Positions 8,126 through 14,710 of a stretch of 32,986 nucleotides of DNA are shown here, one piece after another. A program made the position numbers and the translations under genes. The notes below the pieces were generated by a model that worked only from the letters and a program-made list of their open reading frames with translations, made no database searches and was not told where the DNA came from. This stretch comes from JACTMI01 sp964618415 (lineage in GTDB: Bacteria; Acidobacteriota; Thermoanaerobaculia; Multivoradales; JAGPDF01): NCBI GenBank assembly GCA_964618415.1, contig CAZUAT010000034.1:1-32986 (forward strand). The letters are read 5' to 3'. Each line of letters opens with the position of its first letter. The first letter of the stretch is position 1.

Positions 8126-8835
8126 AGCCATTCGGCCGGGCGGCGTGCCGGGCTGTGCTGCTGCTGGTCGCCGTGGCCGCCTGCCGGTCCGCGGCGCCGC
8201 CCGCCGGGCCGGTCGATCCGTGGCGAATCGACGCTGGCGACCTCTCTACCCAGCAGCTGTTCCGACTGCACCTCAGGGACGCCGACGGCGAAACCGGTTC
8301 GGTCCGGCTCGCGATGCGACTGCGCGCTCCGACGCGCTTCGAACTCGCGGTGACCGATCCACTCGGCCGCTCGCTCTGGGTGCTGACGGTCGTGGATCAG
8401 GCCGGTGTCCTGCGCGAGCGCGACGGCCCCGGCTGCCGTCTGTCACCGACCACGCCGCGCACCTGGCCTCGCCTCGGTCCCGGTCTGCCGGCGGCCTACC
8501 TGCCGTTTCTGCTGCTCGGGCGACTGCCGGCGGCGCCGGCCGAGGCGCTCGCCGCCACTCCGGCAGACGGCGCCCTGCGCTTCCACGATTCGGCAGGCCG
8601 GCTCTGGGAGGTGGTGACCGTGGAGGGCCGGCCGGAGAGCTGGCGGCGCGAGGCGACCGACGGCGCTGCCCTCGCCTGGCAGCGGGACGACGACGGAGCG
8701 CGCCTGGCGGTGGAGGGCGACGCGTCGGTCGAGGTGCGCTGGCGCCGCCTGGCGCGCGAGCCGCTGCGCCTCGAGCCGCGGCTGCCAGCCGACTCGGCGA
8801 GCCTCGAGGAGTGCCGGTTTGACGACCTTCCGTAG
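8122..8835 (+). CDS. lolB: LolB-like outer-membrane lipoprotein (CTG start likely)
   Basis: A 237-residue predicted lipoprotein. It starts with a short basic region (K, R, R), a Leu/Val/Ala core and the lipobox VAAC at about residues 17-20 (C20 lipidated). The remainder is beta-rich with no signature I recognise, but the position directly before ispE, after a TPR gene, is that of lolB, the outer-membrane receptor that inserts lipoproteins. The symbol therefore rests mainly on synteny. The start is unusual: the frame has no ATG/GTG/TTG before the signal core. The first choice is CTG at 8122, overlapping the TPR stop as CTGA with GAGGG at 8111-8115 upstream. A GTG at 8155 exists but would remove the basic region. 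The gene's end overlaps ispE by 17 bases. Confidence 0.72.
   Translation: MKPFGRAACRAVLLLVAVAACRSAAPPAGPVDPWRIDAGDLSTQQLFRLHLRDADGETGSVRLAMRLRAPTRFELAVTDPLGRSLWVLTVVDQAGVLRERDGPGCRLSPTTPRTWPRLGPGLPAAYLPFLLLGRLPAAPAEALAATPADGALRFHDSAGRLWEVVTVEGRPESWRREATDGAALAWQRDDDGARLAVEGDASVEVRWRRLAREPLRLEPRLPADSASLEECRFDDLP
8806..8811 (+). promoter_or_regulatory. Ribosome binding site fixing the TTG start of ispE
   Basis: GAGGAG ends seven bases before TTG at 8819, inside the end of the LolB-like gene. It decides in favour of the TTG start, since no ATG or GTG precedes the conserved AKLNLHL segment. Confidence 0.7.
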
Positions 8836-9742
8836 CTTCGCGAAGCTGAACCTCCACCTGGCAGTCGAGCCGGGTCGGCGACCGGACGGCTACCACGCGC
8901 TGCGCACGCTGTTCCAGACCATCGACCTGGCCGACGAGGTACACCTCGAGCTGCGCGCGCAGCCGGGCATCGAACTGGCAGTCGGCCAACCGGAGGGTCG
9001 TCTCCCGGGCGGCCCGGAGAACCTCGCCTGGCGAGCCGCGCAAGCGTTCCTGGATGCATTTCCGGACTGCGCCGCGGGGGTCAGGATCGAGCTCGTGAAG
9101 AGGATCCCGGTCGGCGCTGGCCTCGGCGGGGGGAGCGCCAACGCCGCCACCGTGCTGCGCGGGCTCTGCCGGTTGACCGGGCTCGAGCCGGAGGCATCAC
9201 CCGTCGCGGCGCGGCTGCACGACCTGGCGCTCAGGTTAGGGGCCGACGTGCCGTTCCTGCTGCTCGGCGGCACCGCCTGGGCAACCGGGCGCGGCGAGCG
9301 CCTCGAGCCGCTGCCCGATGCGGGCACGGGGCTCGGCGGGCGGCAGCTGCTCCTCGTCCTGCCGCCGTTCGGGCTGCCGACCGGGCAGGTGTTTACGCGC
9401 TTCCACGAGGCGGCGCCGGTGGCCGCGCCCGCCGCCGATCCGCCGGGACTGGCAGGCCTGCGCGCTGGCGAGCCCGTGGAGTGGAGCGAGCTGATCGGCG
9501 CCAACGACCTCGAACCAGCCGCCTTCGCGCTGCAGCCGCGACTGGGCAGGTTGTATACTGCTCTGGTCGCCTCCGGAGCCGAACGAGTCCGGATGTCCGG
9601 CAGCGGGTCCACGCTCTTCGCGCTGTTCGCCGACTCCACCACCGCCGTGGCGGCCGCTCAGCGGCTGCCGTCCGACTGTGGGTGGCTGCGGGTTCAGCCG
9701 CTCGGACGCGACGCCTGGCGGGTGGCCGACGCCGCAAGCTGA
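8819..9742 (+). CDS. ispE: 4-diphosphocytidyl-2-C-methyl-D-erythritol kinase
   Basis: A 307-residue GHMP-family kinase. It phosphorylates CDP-ME in the non-mevalonate (MEP) pathway to isoprenoid precursors, so this organism uses the MEP route. Motif 1 is AKLNLHL (residues 8-14), the ATP-binding glycine-rich loop is PVGAGLGGGSANAA (from residue 97), GADVPFLL carries the expected catalytic aspartate, and MSGSGSTLFALF is motif 3. The start is TTG (see the ribosome site at 8806-8811), overlapping the upstream lipoprotein gene by 17 bases, so the two are translationally coupled. tRNA-Gln follows after about 70 bases. Confidence 0.96.
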   Translation: MTTFRSFAKLNLHLAVEPGRRPDGYHALRTLFQTIDLADEVHLELRAQPGIELAVGQPEGRLPGGPENLAWRAAQAFLDAFPDCAAGVRIELVKRIPVGAGLGGGSANAATVLRGLCRLTGLEPEASPVAARLHDLALRLGADVPFLLLGGTAWATGRGERLEPLPDAGTGLGGRQLLLVLPPFGLPTGQVFTRFHEAAPVAAPAADPPGLAGLRAGEPVEWSELIGANDLEPAAFALQPRLGRLYTALVASGAERVRMSGSGSTLFALFADSTTAVAAAQRLPSDCGWLRVQPLGRDAWRVADAAS

Positions 9743-9749
9743 AACGGAT

Positions 9750-9787
9750 CGGATTCGTGGTGAGCGGATTCGTACCGAGCGTACCGA
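9750..9787 (+). repeat. Short direct repeats upstream of tRNA-Gln
   Basis: CGGATTCGT occurs twice (9750-9758 and 9765-9773, period 15) and CGTACCGA twice (9771-9778 and 9780-9787, period 9), all within the gap between ispE and the tRNA. They could be regulator contacts or promoter elements; a weak TAGTGT (9791-9796) follows. No function can be assigned. Confidence 0.45.
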
Positions 9788-9811
9788 AACTAGTGTCGGG
9801 GTCCGGTCGAA

Positions 9812-9886
9812 TGGGGCGTCGCCAAGTGGTAAGGCACGAGACTTTGGATCTCGCATTCGGAGGTTCGAATCCTCCCGCCCCAACCA
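9812..9886 (+). tRNA. tRNA-Gln (anticodon TTG)
   Basis: A 75-base cloverleaf. The acceptor stem TGGGGCG (9812-9818) pairs with CGCCCCA (9876-9882), followed by discriminator A and an encoded CCA (9884-9886). The anticodon stem CGAGA/TCTCG encloses the loop CTTTGGA, with anticodon TTG at 9844-9846, reading CAA and CAG. The T arm contains GGTTCGAATCC. The weak U1-A72 pair and overall sequence closely follow bacterial tRNA-Gln. It sits between ispE and prs, the same place as in Pseudomonas from memory. Confidence 0.97.
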
Positions 9887-9935
9887 TCCCGGTAGAACCG
9901 CGGCCGCCCGTCGGCGGGAAAGGGAAACGACGCGC

Positions 9936-10898
9936 GTGAAGGGAAGCCAGCAGAACAGTTACGGAGAGATCCGGATCTTCGGCGGCCGGGCCCACCCGTC
10001 GCTGACGAGTGAGATCTGCGCCTACCTCGGCATCGAGCAGGGGCGCTCGACTGCCTACAACTTCTCCGACGGCGAGACGTTCTGCCAGATCGAGGAGAAC
10101 GTGCGCGGGTCGGACGTCTTCATCGTGCAGCCGACCTGCGCGCCGGTCAACGAGAACCTGATCGAGCTGCTGGTGATGCTGGACGCGTTCAAGCGCTCGT
10201 CGGCGTCGCGCGTCACGGCCGTGCTGCCGTACTACGGCTACGCGCGGCAGGACAAGAAGGACGCCCCCCGCGTGCCGATCACCGCCAAGCTGGTGGCCGA
10301 CCTGATCTCCGCCGCCGGCGCCGACCGCGTGCTCACCATGGACCTGCACGCGCCGCAGATCCAGGGCTTCTTCGACGTGCCGGTCGACCACCTGTTTGCC
10401 GCGCCCGTGTTGCTCGAGGCGATGCGCGACCTCGGGGTCGAGGATCTGATCATCGTCTCCCCGGATGCCGGCGGTGTCGAAAGGGCGCGGGCGATCGCCA
10501 AGCGGCTCGGCGTCGGCCTGGCGATCGTCGACAAGCGGCGCACCGGCCCCAACGTGGCCGAAGTGATGCACATCATCGGCGACGTGGACGGCTGCAACAC
10601 GCTGATTCTCGACGACATCATCGATACCGGCGGAACGCTCAGCAAGACCGTCGAGGCGCTGCGCGCCCGCGGCGCCCGGAGGATCCTCGCCGCCTGCGTG
10701 CACGGCGTGCTCTCCGGCCCGGCGCTCGAACGGATCGACCAGTCGCCCCTCGAGTCGGTGCTGGTGACCAACACCACGCCGCTGGACGACAAGCTCGCCC
10801 GCAGTGCCAAGCTCAAGCCGTTTTCCGTAGCACCCCTGCTCGGCGAAGCTATCCGCCGAATCCACGAGAACAGCTCGGTCTCGTCGCTGTTCGTCTGA
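9936..10898 (+). CDS. prs: Ribose-phosphate pyrophosphokinase
   Basis: A 320-residue PRPP synthase. It transfers pyrophosphate from ATP to ribose-5-phosphate to supply purine, pyrimidine, histidine, tryptophan and NAD synthesis. Family marks are YYGYARQDKK, the MDLHAPQIQGFF metal/substrate region, VSPDAGG, and the PRPP-binding loop ILDDIIDTGGT near residue 225. The GTG at 9936 is chosen because the conserved EIRIFGGRAHPSL segment follows shortly; length then matches the family (about 315). Only a modest AAAGGGA-type ribosome site precedes it. It lies 49 bases after the tRNA, so both may share a transcript. Confidence 0.97.
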   Translation: MKGSQQNSYGEIRIFGGRAHPSLTSEICAYLGIEQGRSTAYNFSDGETFCQIEENVRGSDVFIVQPTCAPVNENLIELLVMLDAFKRSSASRVTAVLPYYGYARQDKKDAPRVPITAKLVADLISAAGADRVLTMDLHAPQIQGFFDVPVDHLFAAPVLLEAMRDLGVEDLIIVSPDAGGVERARAIAKRLGVGLAIVDKRRTGPNVAEVMHIIGDVDGCNTLILDDIIDTGGTLSKTVEALRARGARRILAACVHGVLSGPALERIDQSPLESVLVTNTTPLDDKLARSAKLKPFSVAPLLGEAIRRIHENSSVSSLFV

Positions 10899-10936
10899 TC
10901 GTTCGTCTCCTCCAGCAGACAGAAAGAGAAGAAGCC

Positions 10937-11584
10937 ATGTCCGAAACCACGATCGAAGTTCACAAGCGCGACGCTTCCGGCAAGTCCGTGGCGCGCCAGC
11001 TGCGGCGCGAATCGGTCGTCCCCGCGGTGCTCTACGGCGGCGGGCGCGAGTCGGTCGCCATCCAGGTGCCGAAGAAGCAGCTGCTCGACCTGTTCAAGAA
11101 CGGCGGGCACGAGAACCGGATCTTCCTGCTCAAGCTGGCCGGTACCGACAAGGACCGCCACGCGATGATCCGCGACCTGCAGCTCGACCCGGTCACCAAC
11201 CAGATCGTCCACATCGACTTCCAGCGCATCCTGATGTCCGAGCGGGTGCGGGTGAAGGTTCACATCGAGCTGGAAGGCACGCCGTTCGGGGTCAAGAACG
11301 AGGGCGGCCTGCTCGACTTCGTCCACCGCGAGCTCGAAGTGGAGTGCCTGCCGGCGTCGATTCCGGCCGAGATCCAGGTCGACGTCACCGATCTGCGGGT
11401 CGGTCAGCACCTCGAGGCCGGCGCCCTCGCGCTGCCGGCCGGGGTTTCGCTCATCAGCTCGCCCGAAACGGTTGTCGTCTCGGTCAAGCACGCTCGCGCC
11501 GAGGTCGCCGAGGCGGCGGCCGCGGCTCCGACCGAGCCTGAGGTTGCAGCACGCGGCAAGAAGGAAGAGGCGAAAGAGTCCTGA
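10937..11584 (+). CDS. rplY: 50S ribosomal protein L25 (Ctc form)
   Basis: A 215-residue L25/TL5/Ctc protein that binds 5S rRNA in the large subunit. It has the L25 N-terminal domain (residues about 1-95, with VARQLRRESVVPAVLYGG and HIDFQRI) and the longer Ctc C-terminal beta domain (about 100-190), then an Ala/Glu/Lys-rich tail. The ATG at 10937 follows AGAGAAG. It lies 38 bases after prs, and its TGA overlaps the CTG proposed as the pth start. prs-rplY-pth is a widely conserved trio. Confidence 0.95.
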   Translation: MSETTIEVHKRDASGKSVARQLRRESVVPAVLYGGGRESVAIQVPKKQLLDLFKNGGHENRIFLLKLAGTDKDRHAMIRDLQLDPVTNQIVHIDFQRILMSERVRVKVHIELEGTPFGVKNEGGLLDFVHRELEVECLPASIPAEIQVDVTDLRVGQHLEAGALALPAGVSLISSPETVVVSVKHARAEVAEAAAAAPTEPEVAARGKKEEAKES

Positions 11585-12171
11585 GTCCGCGGCTGATCGT
11601 CGGACTGGGCAACCCCGGCGACGAGTACGCGCGCACCCGGCACAACCTCGGGTTCCGGGCGGTCGAGACCCTCGCCGCCCGCCTCGCGATCCGCTTCGAC
11701 GGCGAGGAGTGCGCGGCGCGGATCGGCCGCCGCGACGGCGTGCTGCTCGCGCTGCCGCAGACCTACATGAATCGCAGCGGCTATGCGGTGCGCTGCCTGG
11801 CTGAGCGCTACGAGCTGCCGCCGGAGGCGATCCTCGTGGTTTATGACGAGGTGGCGCTGCCGCTCGGGCGGCTGCGCGCGCGCGGCGACGGCGGGGCAGC
11901 CGGGCACCGCGGCATGGAGTCGGTGATCGAGAACCTGCGCAGCGACCGGGTCGGCCGGCTGCGTCTCGGGATCCAGCCGGGTGGCGAACCGGTCCCCGGG
12001 GAGCTGGCGGAGTTCGTCTTGGCGCCGTTCGAGCCGACCGAGGAGGCGCTGGTCGAGCGGCTGCTGCCGGTCGCGGCCGACGCCCTGGAACTGTTCCTCG
12101 CCGAGGGGGTCGAAGTGGTGATGAACCGGTTCAACGGGGTCGATTTGCGGCCCACTGCCGACCTCGGATAG
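11581..12171 (+). CDS. pth: Peptidyl-tRNA hydrolase (CTG start)
   Basis: A 196-residue Pth, which frees tRNA from drop-off peptidyl-tRNAs. GLGNPG places the first catalytic Asn at residue 11, TRHNLGF the catalytic His at residue 21, and YDEVALP the Asp at residue 89. The GHNG of E. coli, whose Asn114 helps bind substrate, reads GHRG here (Arg110). The frame has an in-frame stop at 11539-11541 and no ATG, GTG or TTG between it and the conserved core, so the only sensible start is CTG at 11581, overlapping the rplY stop as CTGA. A purine-rich AGGAAGAGG lies upstream. Length then matches the family. Confidence 0.93.
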   Translation: MSPRLIVGLGNPGDEYARTRHNLGFRAVETLAARLAIRFDGEECAARIGRRDGVLLALPQTYMNRSGYAVRCLAERYELPPEAILVVYDEVALPLGRLRARGDGGAAGHRGMESVIENLRSDRVGRLRLGIQPGGEPVPGELAEFVLAPFEPTEEALVERLLPVAADALELFLAEGVEVVMNRFNGVDLRPTADLG

Positions 12172-12174
12172 GAT
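12145..12174 (+). promoter_or_regulatory. Possible promoter for rpsF-rpsR-rplI
   Basis: TTGCGG (12145-12150) and TAGGAT (12169-12174) are 18 bases apart, overlapping the end of pth. Transcription would begin near 12181, giving a leader of about 100 bases before rpsF. Each hexamer is only a partial consensus match. Confidence 0.35.
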
Positions 12175-12184
12175 CCCGCGTCCC

Positions 12185-12254
12185 CCGGCCGTGTCGGCCG
12201 GACTGCGGGCGCCACGGCGTCCGCTCTACCTCTCTGTTCCGCCCGCCGGGCGGG
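12185..12254 (+). promoter_or_regulatory. Structured leader of the rpsF operon
   Basis: Two GC-rich hairpins are visible between pth and rpsF: CCGGCCG-TGT-CGGCCGG (12185-12201) and CCCGC-CGG-GCGGG (12242-12254). The second ends 14 bases before the rpsF ribosome site. In many bacteria S6:S18 binds an mRNA leader stem to repress this operon; whether these hairpins serve that role here is inference. Confidence 0.3.
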
Positions 12255-12267
12255 ACCTGACGGCCAT

Positions 12268-12274
12268 AGGGAGG
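12268..12274 (+). promoter_or_regulatory. Strong ribosome binding site of rpsF
   Basis: AGGGAGG ends six bases before ATG at 12281 and decides this start over the in-frame upstream start at 12191. Confidence 0.75.
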
Positions 12275-12280
12275 CCACAG

Positions 12281-12751
12281 ATGAGAACCTACGAACTGGC
12301 GATCGTTGCCGATCCCAGGCTCTCCGACGACGAATTCTCGGCGCTCGTCGAAGAGTACAAGCAGCTGATCGCCCAGCGCGGCGGCGAGATCGTGCGCGAG
12401 GAGTCGTGGGGCAAGCGCAAGCTCGCCTATCCGATTCGCAAGATCTCCGAAGGGCGCTACATCTTCCTCTATCTGCAGATGGAGCCGAAGGCGGCTGCCC
12501 TGATCCCCGAGGTGGAGCTGCGCCTCGGTCAGAACGACAAGGTGCTGCGCTACCTGACCGTGCGCACCGACGAAGACCTCAAGCGGGCTGCCGGTCGCGC
12601 CAAGCCGGGCCAGCCGGTGCGCACCATTCATTCCGATCCCTCCGAGCCGGCGCCGGGTGGCGCCGCTGAGGCCGCCGGTTCCGCGGCCGAGGCGAGCGCG
12701 GACTCCGCCGAGGCGGAGACGGGAACGGACGCCACAGAAGGAGAGGAGTGA
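12281..12751 (+). CDS. rpsF: 30S ribosomal protein S6
   Basis: A 156-residue S6. Residues 1-95 form the ferredoxin-like S6 fold: MRTYELAIVADP at the start, WGKRKLAYPIRK in the centre, and a VLRYLTVRTDED strand. After that is a long low-complexity Ala/Glu-rich tail (about 40 residues), a common kind of acidic extension in S6. S6 pairs with S18 on the small-subunit platform. It is followed after three bases by rpsR. No ssb or priB lies between them. Confidence 0.97.
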   Translation: MRTYELAIVADPRLSDDEFSALVEEYKQLIAQRGGEIVREESWGKRKLAYPIRKISEGRYIFLYLQMEPKAAALIPEVELRLGQNDKVLRYLTVRTDEDLKRAAGRAKPGQPVRTIHSDPSEPAPGGAAEAAGSAAEASADSAEAETGTDATEGEE

Positions 12752-12754
12752 GTC

Positions 12755-13024
12755 ATGCCGCCGGGAAGATTCGGATCGCGCAACAAGAAGCCGGCCGGTA
12801 AGAAGAAGACGTTCTTCAAGCGCCGCAAGGTCTGCCGCTTCAGCGCGGAGCACATCGAGTACGTCGACTACAAGGACGTGAAGCTCCTGCAGCAGTACAT
12901 CCTCGAGCGCGCCAAGATTCTGCCGCGTCGCATCTCGGGCAACAGCGCCCGCCACCAGCGCATGGTTTCGACCGCCATCAAGCGGGCCCGGCATCTCGCC
13001 CTGCTGCCGTTTACGACCGACTGA
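12755..13024 (+). CDS. rpsR: 30S ribosomal protein S18
   Basis: An 89-residue S18, the S6 partner. It has a Lys/Arg-rich N-terminus, the KVCRFSAEHIEYVDYKD segment, and the RISGNSARHQRM rRNA-binding segment. The ATG at 12755 follows an overlong AGGAGAGGAG ribosome site within the end of rpsF. Only one cysteine is present, so no zinc site is expected. Confidence 0.98.
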   Translation: MPPGRFGSRNKKPAGKKKTFFKRRKVCRFSAEHIEYVDYKDVKLLQQYILERAKILPRRISGNSARHQRMVSTAIKRARHLALLPFTTD

Positions 13025-13044
13025 GGGGCGAGGAGGACGCGACG

Positions 13045-13491
13045 ATGAAAGTGATCCTGCTGTCGGACGTGCGCCACCGTGGCCAGCGCGGCCAGGTCGT
13101 CGACGTGCGCCCGGGCTACGCGCGGAACTTCCTGCTGCCGCAGGGCATCGCGATGGAAGCGACGCCGGGCAACCTGAAGTACTTCGAGCACCAGAAGAAG
13201 AAGATCGAGGCGCGGCACAACGCCGAGAAGGACGCGGCGGCCGGCATCGGCGCCACGATCGCGGCCCTGTCGGTGCGCCTGCGCAAGCGGGCGATGGAGA
13301 GCGGCGCGCTGTACGGCTCCGTCACCGCCGGCGAGGTGGTCGACGCGCTGGCCGCCCACGGCATCACGGTCGACCGCCGTCAGGTCGACTTGGCCGGCGG
13401 CATCAAGTCGCTCGGCGACCACGTGGTGCGGATCGATCTGCACTCCGAGGTGGTGGCCGAGCTGCCGGTGACGGTCGAGGCCGAAGAGTAA
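13045..13491 (+). CDS. rplI: 50S ribosomal protein L9
   Basis: A 148-residue L9. The N-terminal rRNA-binding domain carries GQVVDVRPGYARNFLLPQG; a long helix (about residues 42-75) leads to the C-terminal domain with GALYGSVTAGEV. The ATG at 13045 is preceded by GAGGAGG. It is the third gene of the S6-S18-L9 operon; a methyltransferase gene begins four bases after its stop. Confidence 0.98.
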   Translation: MKVILLSDVRHRGQRGQVVDVRPGYARNFLLPQGIAMEATPGNLKYFEHQKKKIEARHNAEKDAAAGIGATIAALSVRLRKRAMESGALYGSVTAGEVVDALAAHGITVDRRQVDLAGGIKSLGDHVVRIDLHSEVVAELPVTVEAEE

Positions 13492-13495
13492 GCCG

Positions 13496-14701
13496 GTGGA
13501 GGACGGCGGCGCCGGTCAGGGCGACGCGCGGCAGCCGGCCTCGCCGTCGATCGAGCGGTTTCTGGGAGTCCCGACCCGGGAGATCCCGGAGTGGCGATGG
13601 CTGTGGGACGGGGACCGTCAGTTCCCGATCCGCAGCCATCGCGGCTTTCTGGGCCGCCTCATCATCGCCGCCAAGCGACTGCTGCGGCCGTTCGTCGTCG
13701 GGCCGCAGGCCGACCTTTGGGAGCGCCAGCGCGTCTTCAACCTGGTGCTACTCGAGTACCTGCAGCGCGGTGAAGACGTGCGCCATGTCGTCTTCGACAT
13801 CCACGAGCACCGGCTCAATCATCTCGAGGCGGTGTGGGCCGAAGGCTTGCACGAGGTGATGGCCCACAACGACGCGCTGTTCGCGCGCGCCGATCAGAAG
13901 CTCGACTATCTCCGCCGTCAGTCGCGCGAGGTCTGGGCGCGTTTCTCGGCCGTGGTGGCCGCCGCCGAGCGAGGCGGTCCGGAGGCCGCCGTGCGCGGGC
14001 GCGCCGAGCAGGACTACGTCGAGCTCGAGAAGCGGTTCCGCGGCACCGAGGCGGACATCGCGGGCCGGATCCGGCCCTATCTGAAGTTCCTCGAAGGCAA
14101 AGGCGAGGTGCTCGACCTCGGCTGCGGTCGCGGCGAAGCGCTGGAGATCCTCGGCGAGCGCGGCATCGCCGCCCGCGGGGTCGACCTGTCCGAGTCGATG
14201 ATCGAGGAGTGCCGCCGCAAGGGCCTGCGCGCCGAGCGGCGGAACCTGTTCGACGCGCTCGAGGCGGCGCCGGAGGCGCAGCTCGGCGGCATCGTCTCGT
14301 TCCACGTCATCGAGCACCTCGACCCCGCCGACGTCGATCGCCTGGTGCGGCTCGCCTCGCGCGCCCTCGCCCCAGGGGGGGTGCTGGTGCTCGAGACGCC
14401 CAACCCGCTCTCGCTGGTGGTGGCGGCGCGCAACTTCTGGGTCGACCCGACCCATCGCCGGCCGGTTCATCCCGACACCTTGCGGATGATCTTCGACCTC
14501 GCCGGCTTCGACCCCGTCGAGCGGATCGACCTGCGGCCGTTCGCCCCCGAGCAGCGGCTGCCCGAGATCGACCTGCAGCAACTGCCCTCGGAGCAGCGCG
14601 ACCTGGCGCACCGGGTCAACGAGATCCGGGATCGGCTCGACGAGCTGGTCTGGGGCTACCAGGACTACGCGCTGGTCGGCACCCGGGCGCCGCGCGGCTG
14701 A
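13496..14701 (+). CDS. Class I SAM-dependent methyltransferase (glycan-associated type)
   Basis: A 401-residue protein. Residues about 173-330 form a Rossmann methyltransferase: motif I VLDLGCGRGEA (206-216), an acidic strand end VDLS (229-232), and the FHVIEHLDPADV region. Downstream, ETPNPLSL and FWVDPTHRRPVHPDTL are typical of methyltransferases found in polysaccharide and LPS gene clusters (WbdD-like methyltransferase domain); no kinase domain is present. Residues 1-170 are a separate helical region with no recognised domain; it may contain a short membrane-associated segment near 51-70. The start is GTG at 13496, four bases after rplI, so it is probably translated with the ribosomal protein operon. 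The substrate is unknown. Confidence 0.8.
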   Translation: MEDGGAGQGDARQPASPSIERFLGVPTREIPEWRWLWDGDRQFPIRSHRGFLGRLIIAAKRLLRPFVVGPQADLWERQRVFNLVLLEYLQRGEDVRHVVFDIHEHRLNHLEAVWAEGLHEVMAHNDALFARADQKLDYLRRQSREVWARFSAVVAAAERGGPEAAVRGRAEQDYVELEKRFRGTEADIAGRIRPYLKFLEGKGEVLDLGCGRGEALEILGERGIAARGVDLSESMIEECRRKGLRAERRNLFDALEAAPEAQLGGIVSFHVIEHLDPADVDRLVRLASRALAPGGVLVLETPNPLSLVVAARNFWVDPTHRRPVHPDTLRMIFDLAGFDPVERIDLRPFAPEQRLPEIDLQQLPSEQRDLAHRVNEIRDRLDELVWGYQDYALVGTRAPRG

Positions 14702-14710
14702 AGCGCGGCG

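Noticed and set aside
9393..10865. 490-codon minus-strand frame opposite ispE, tRNA-Gln and prs
   Set aside because: It runs through a tRNA gene and two clear enzymes; no recognisable domain.
14702..14710. Intrinsic terminator between the convergent methyltransferase and PBP genes
   Set aside because: Only nine bases lie between the stops and no hairpin with a T run is present.
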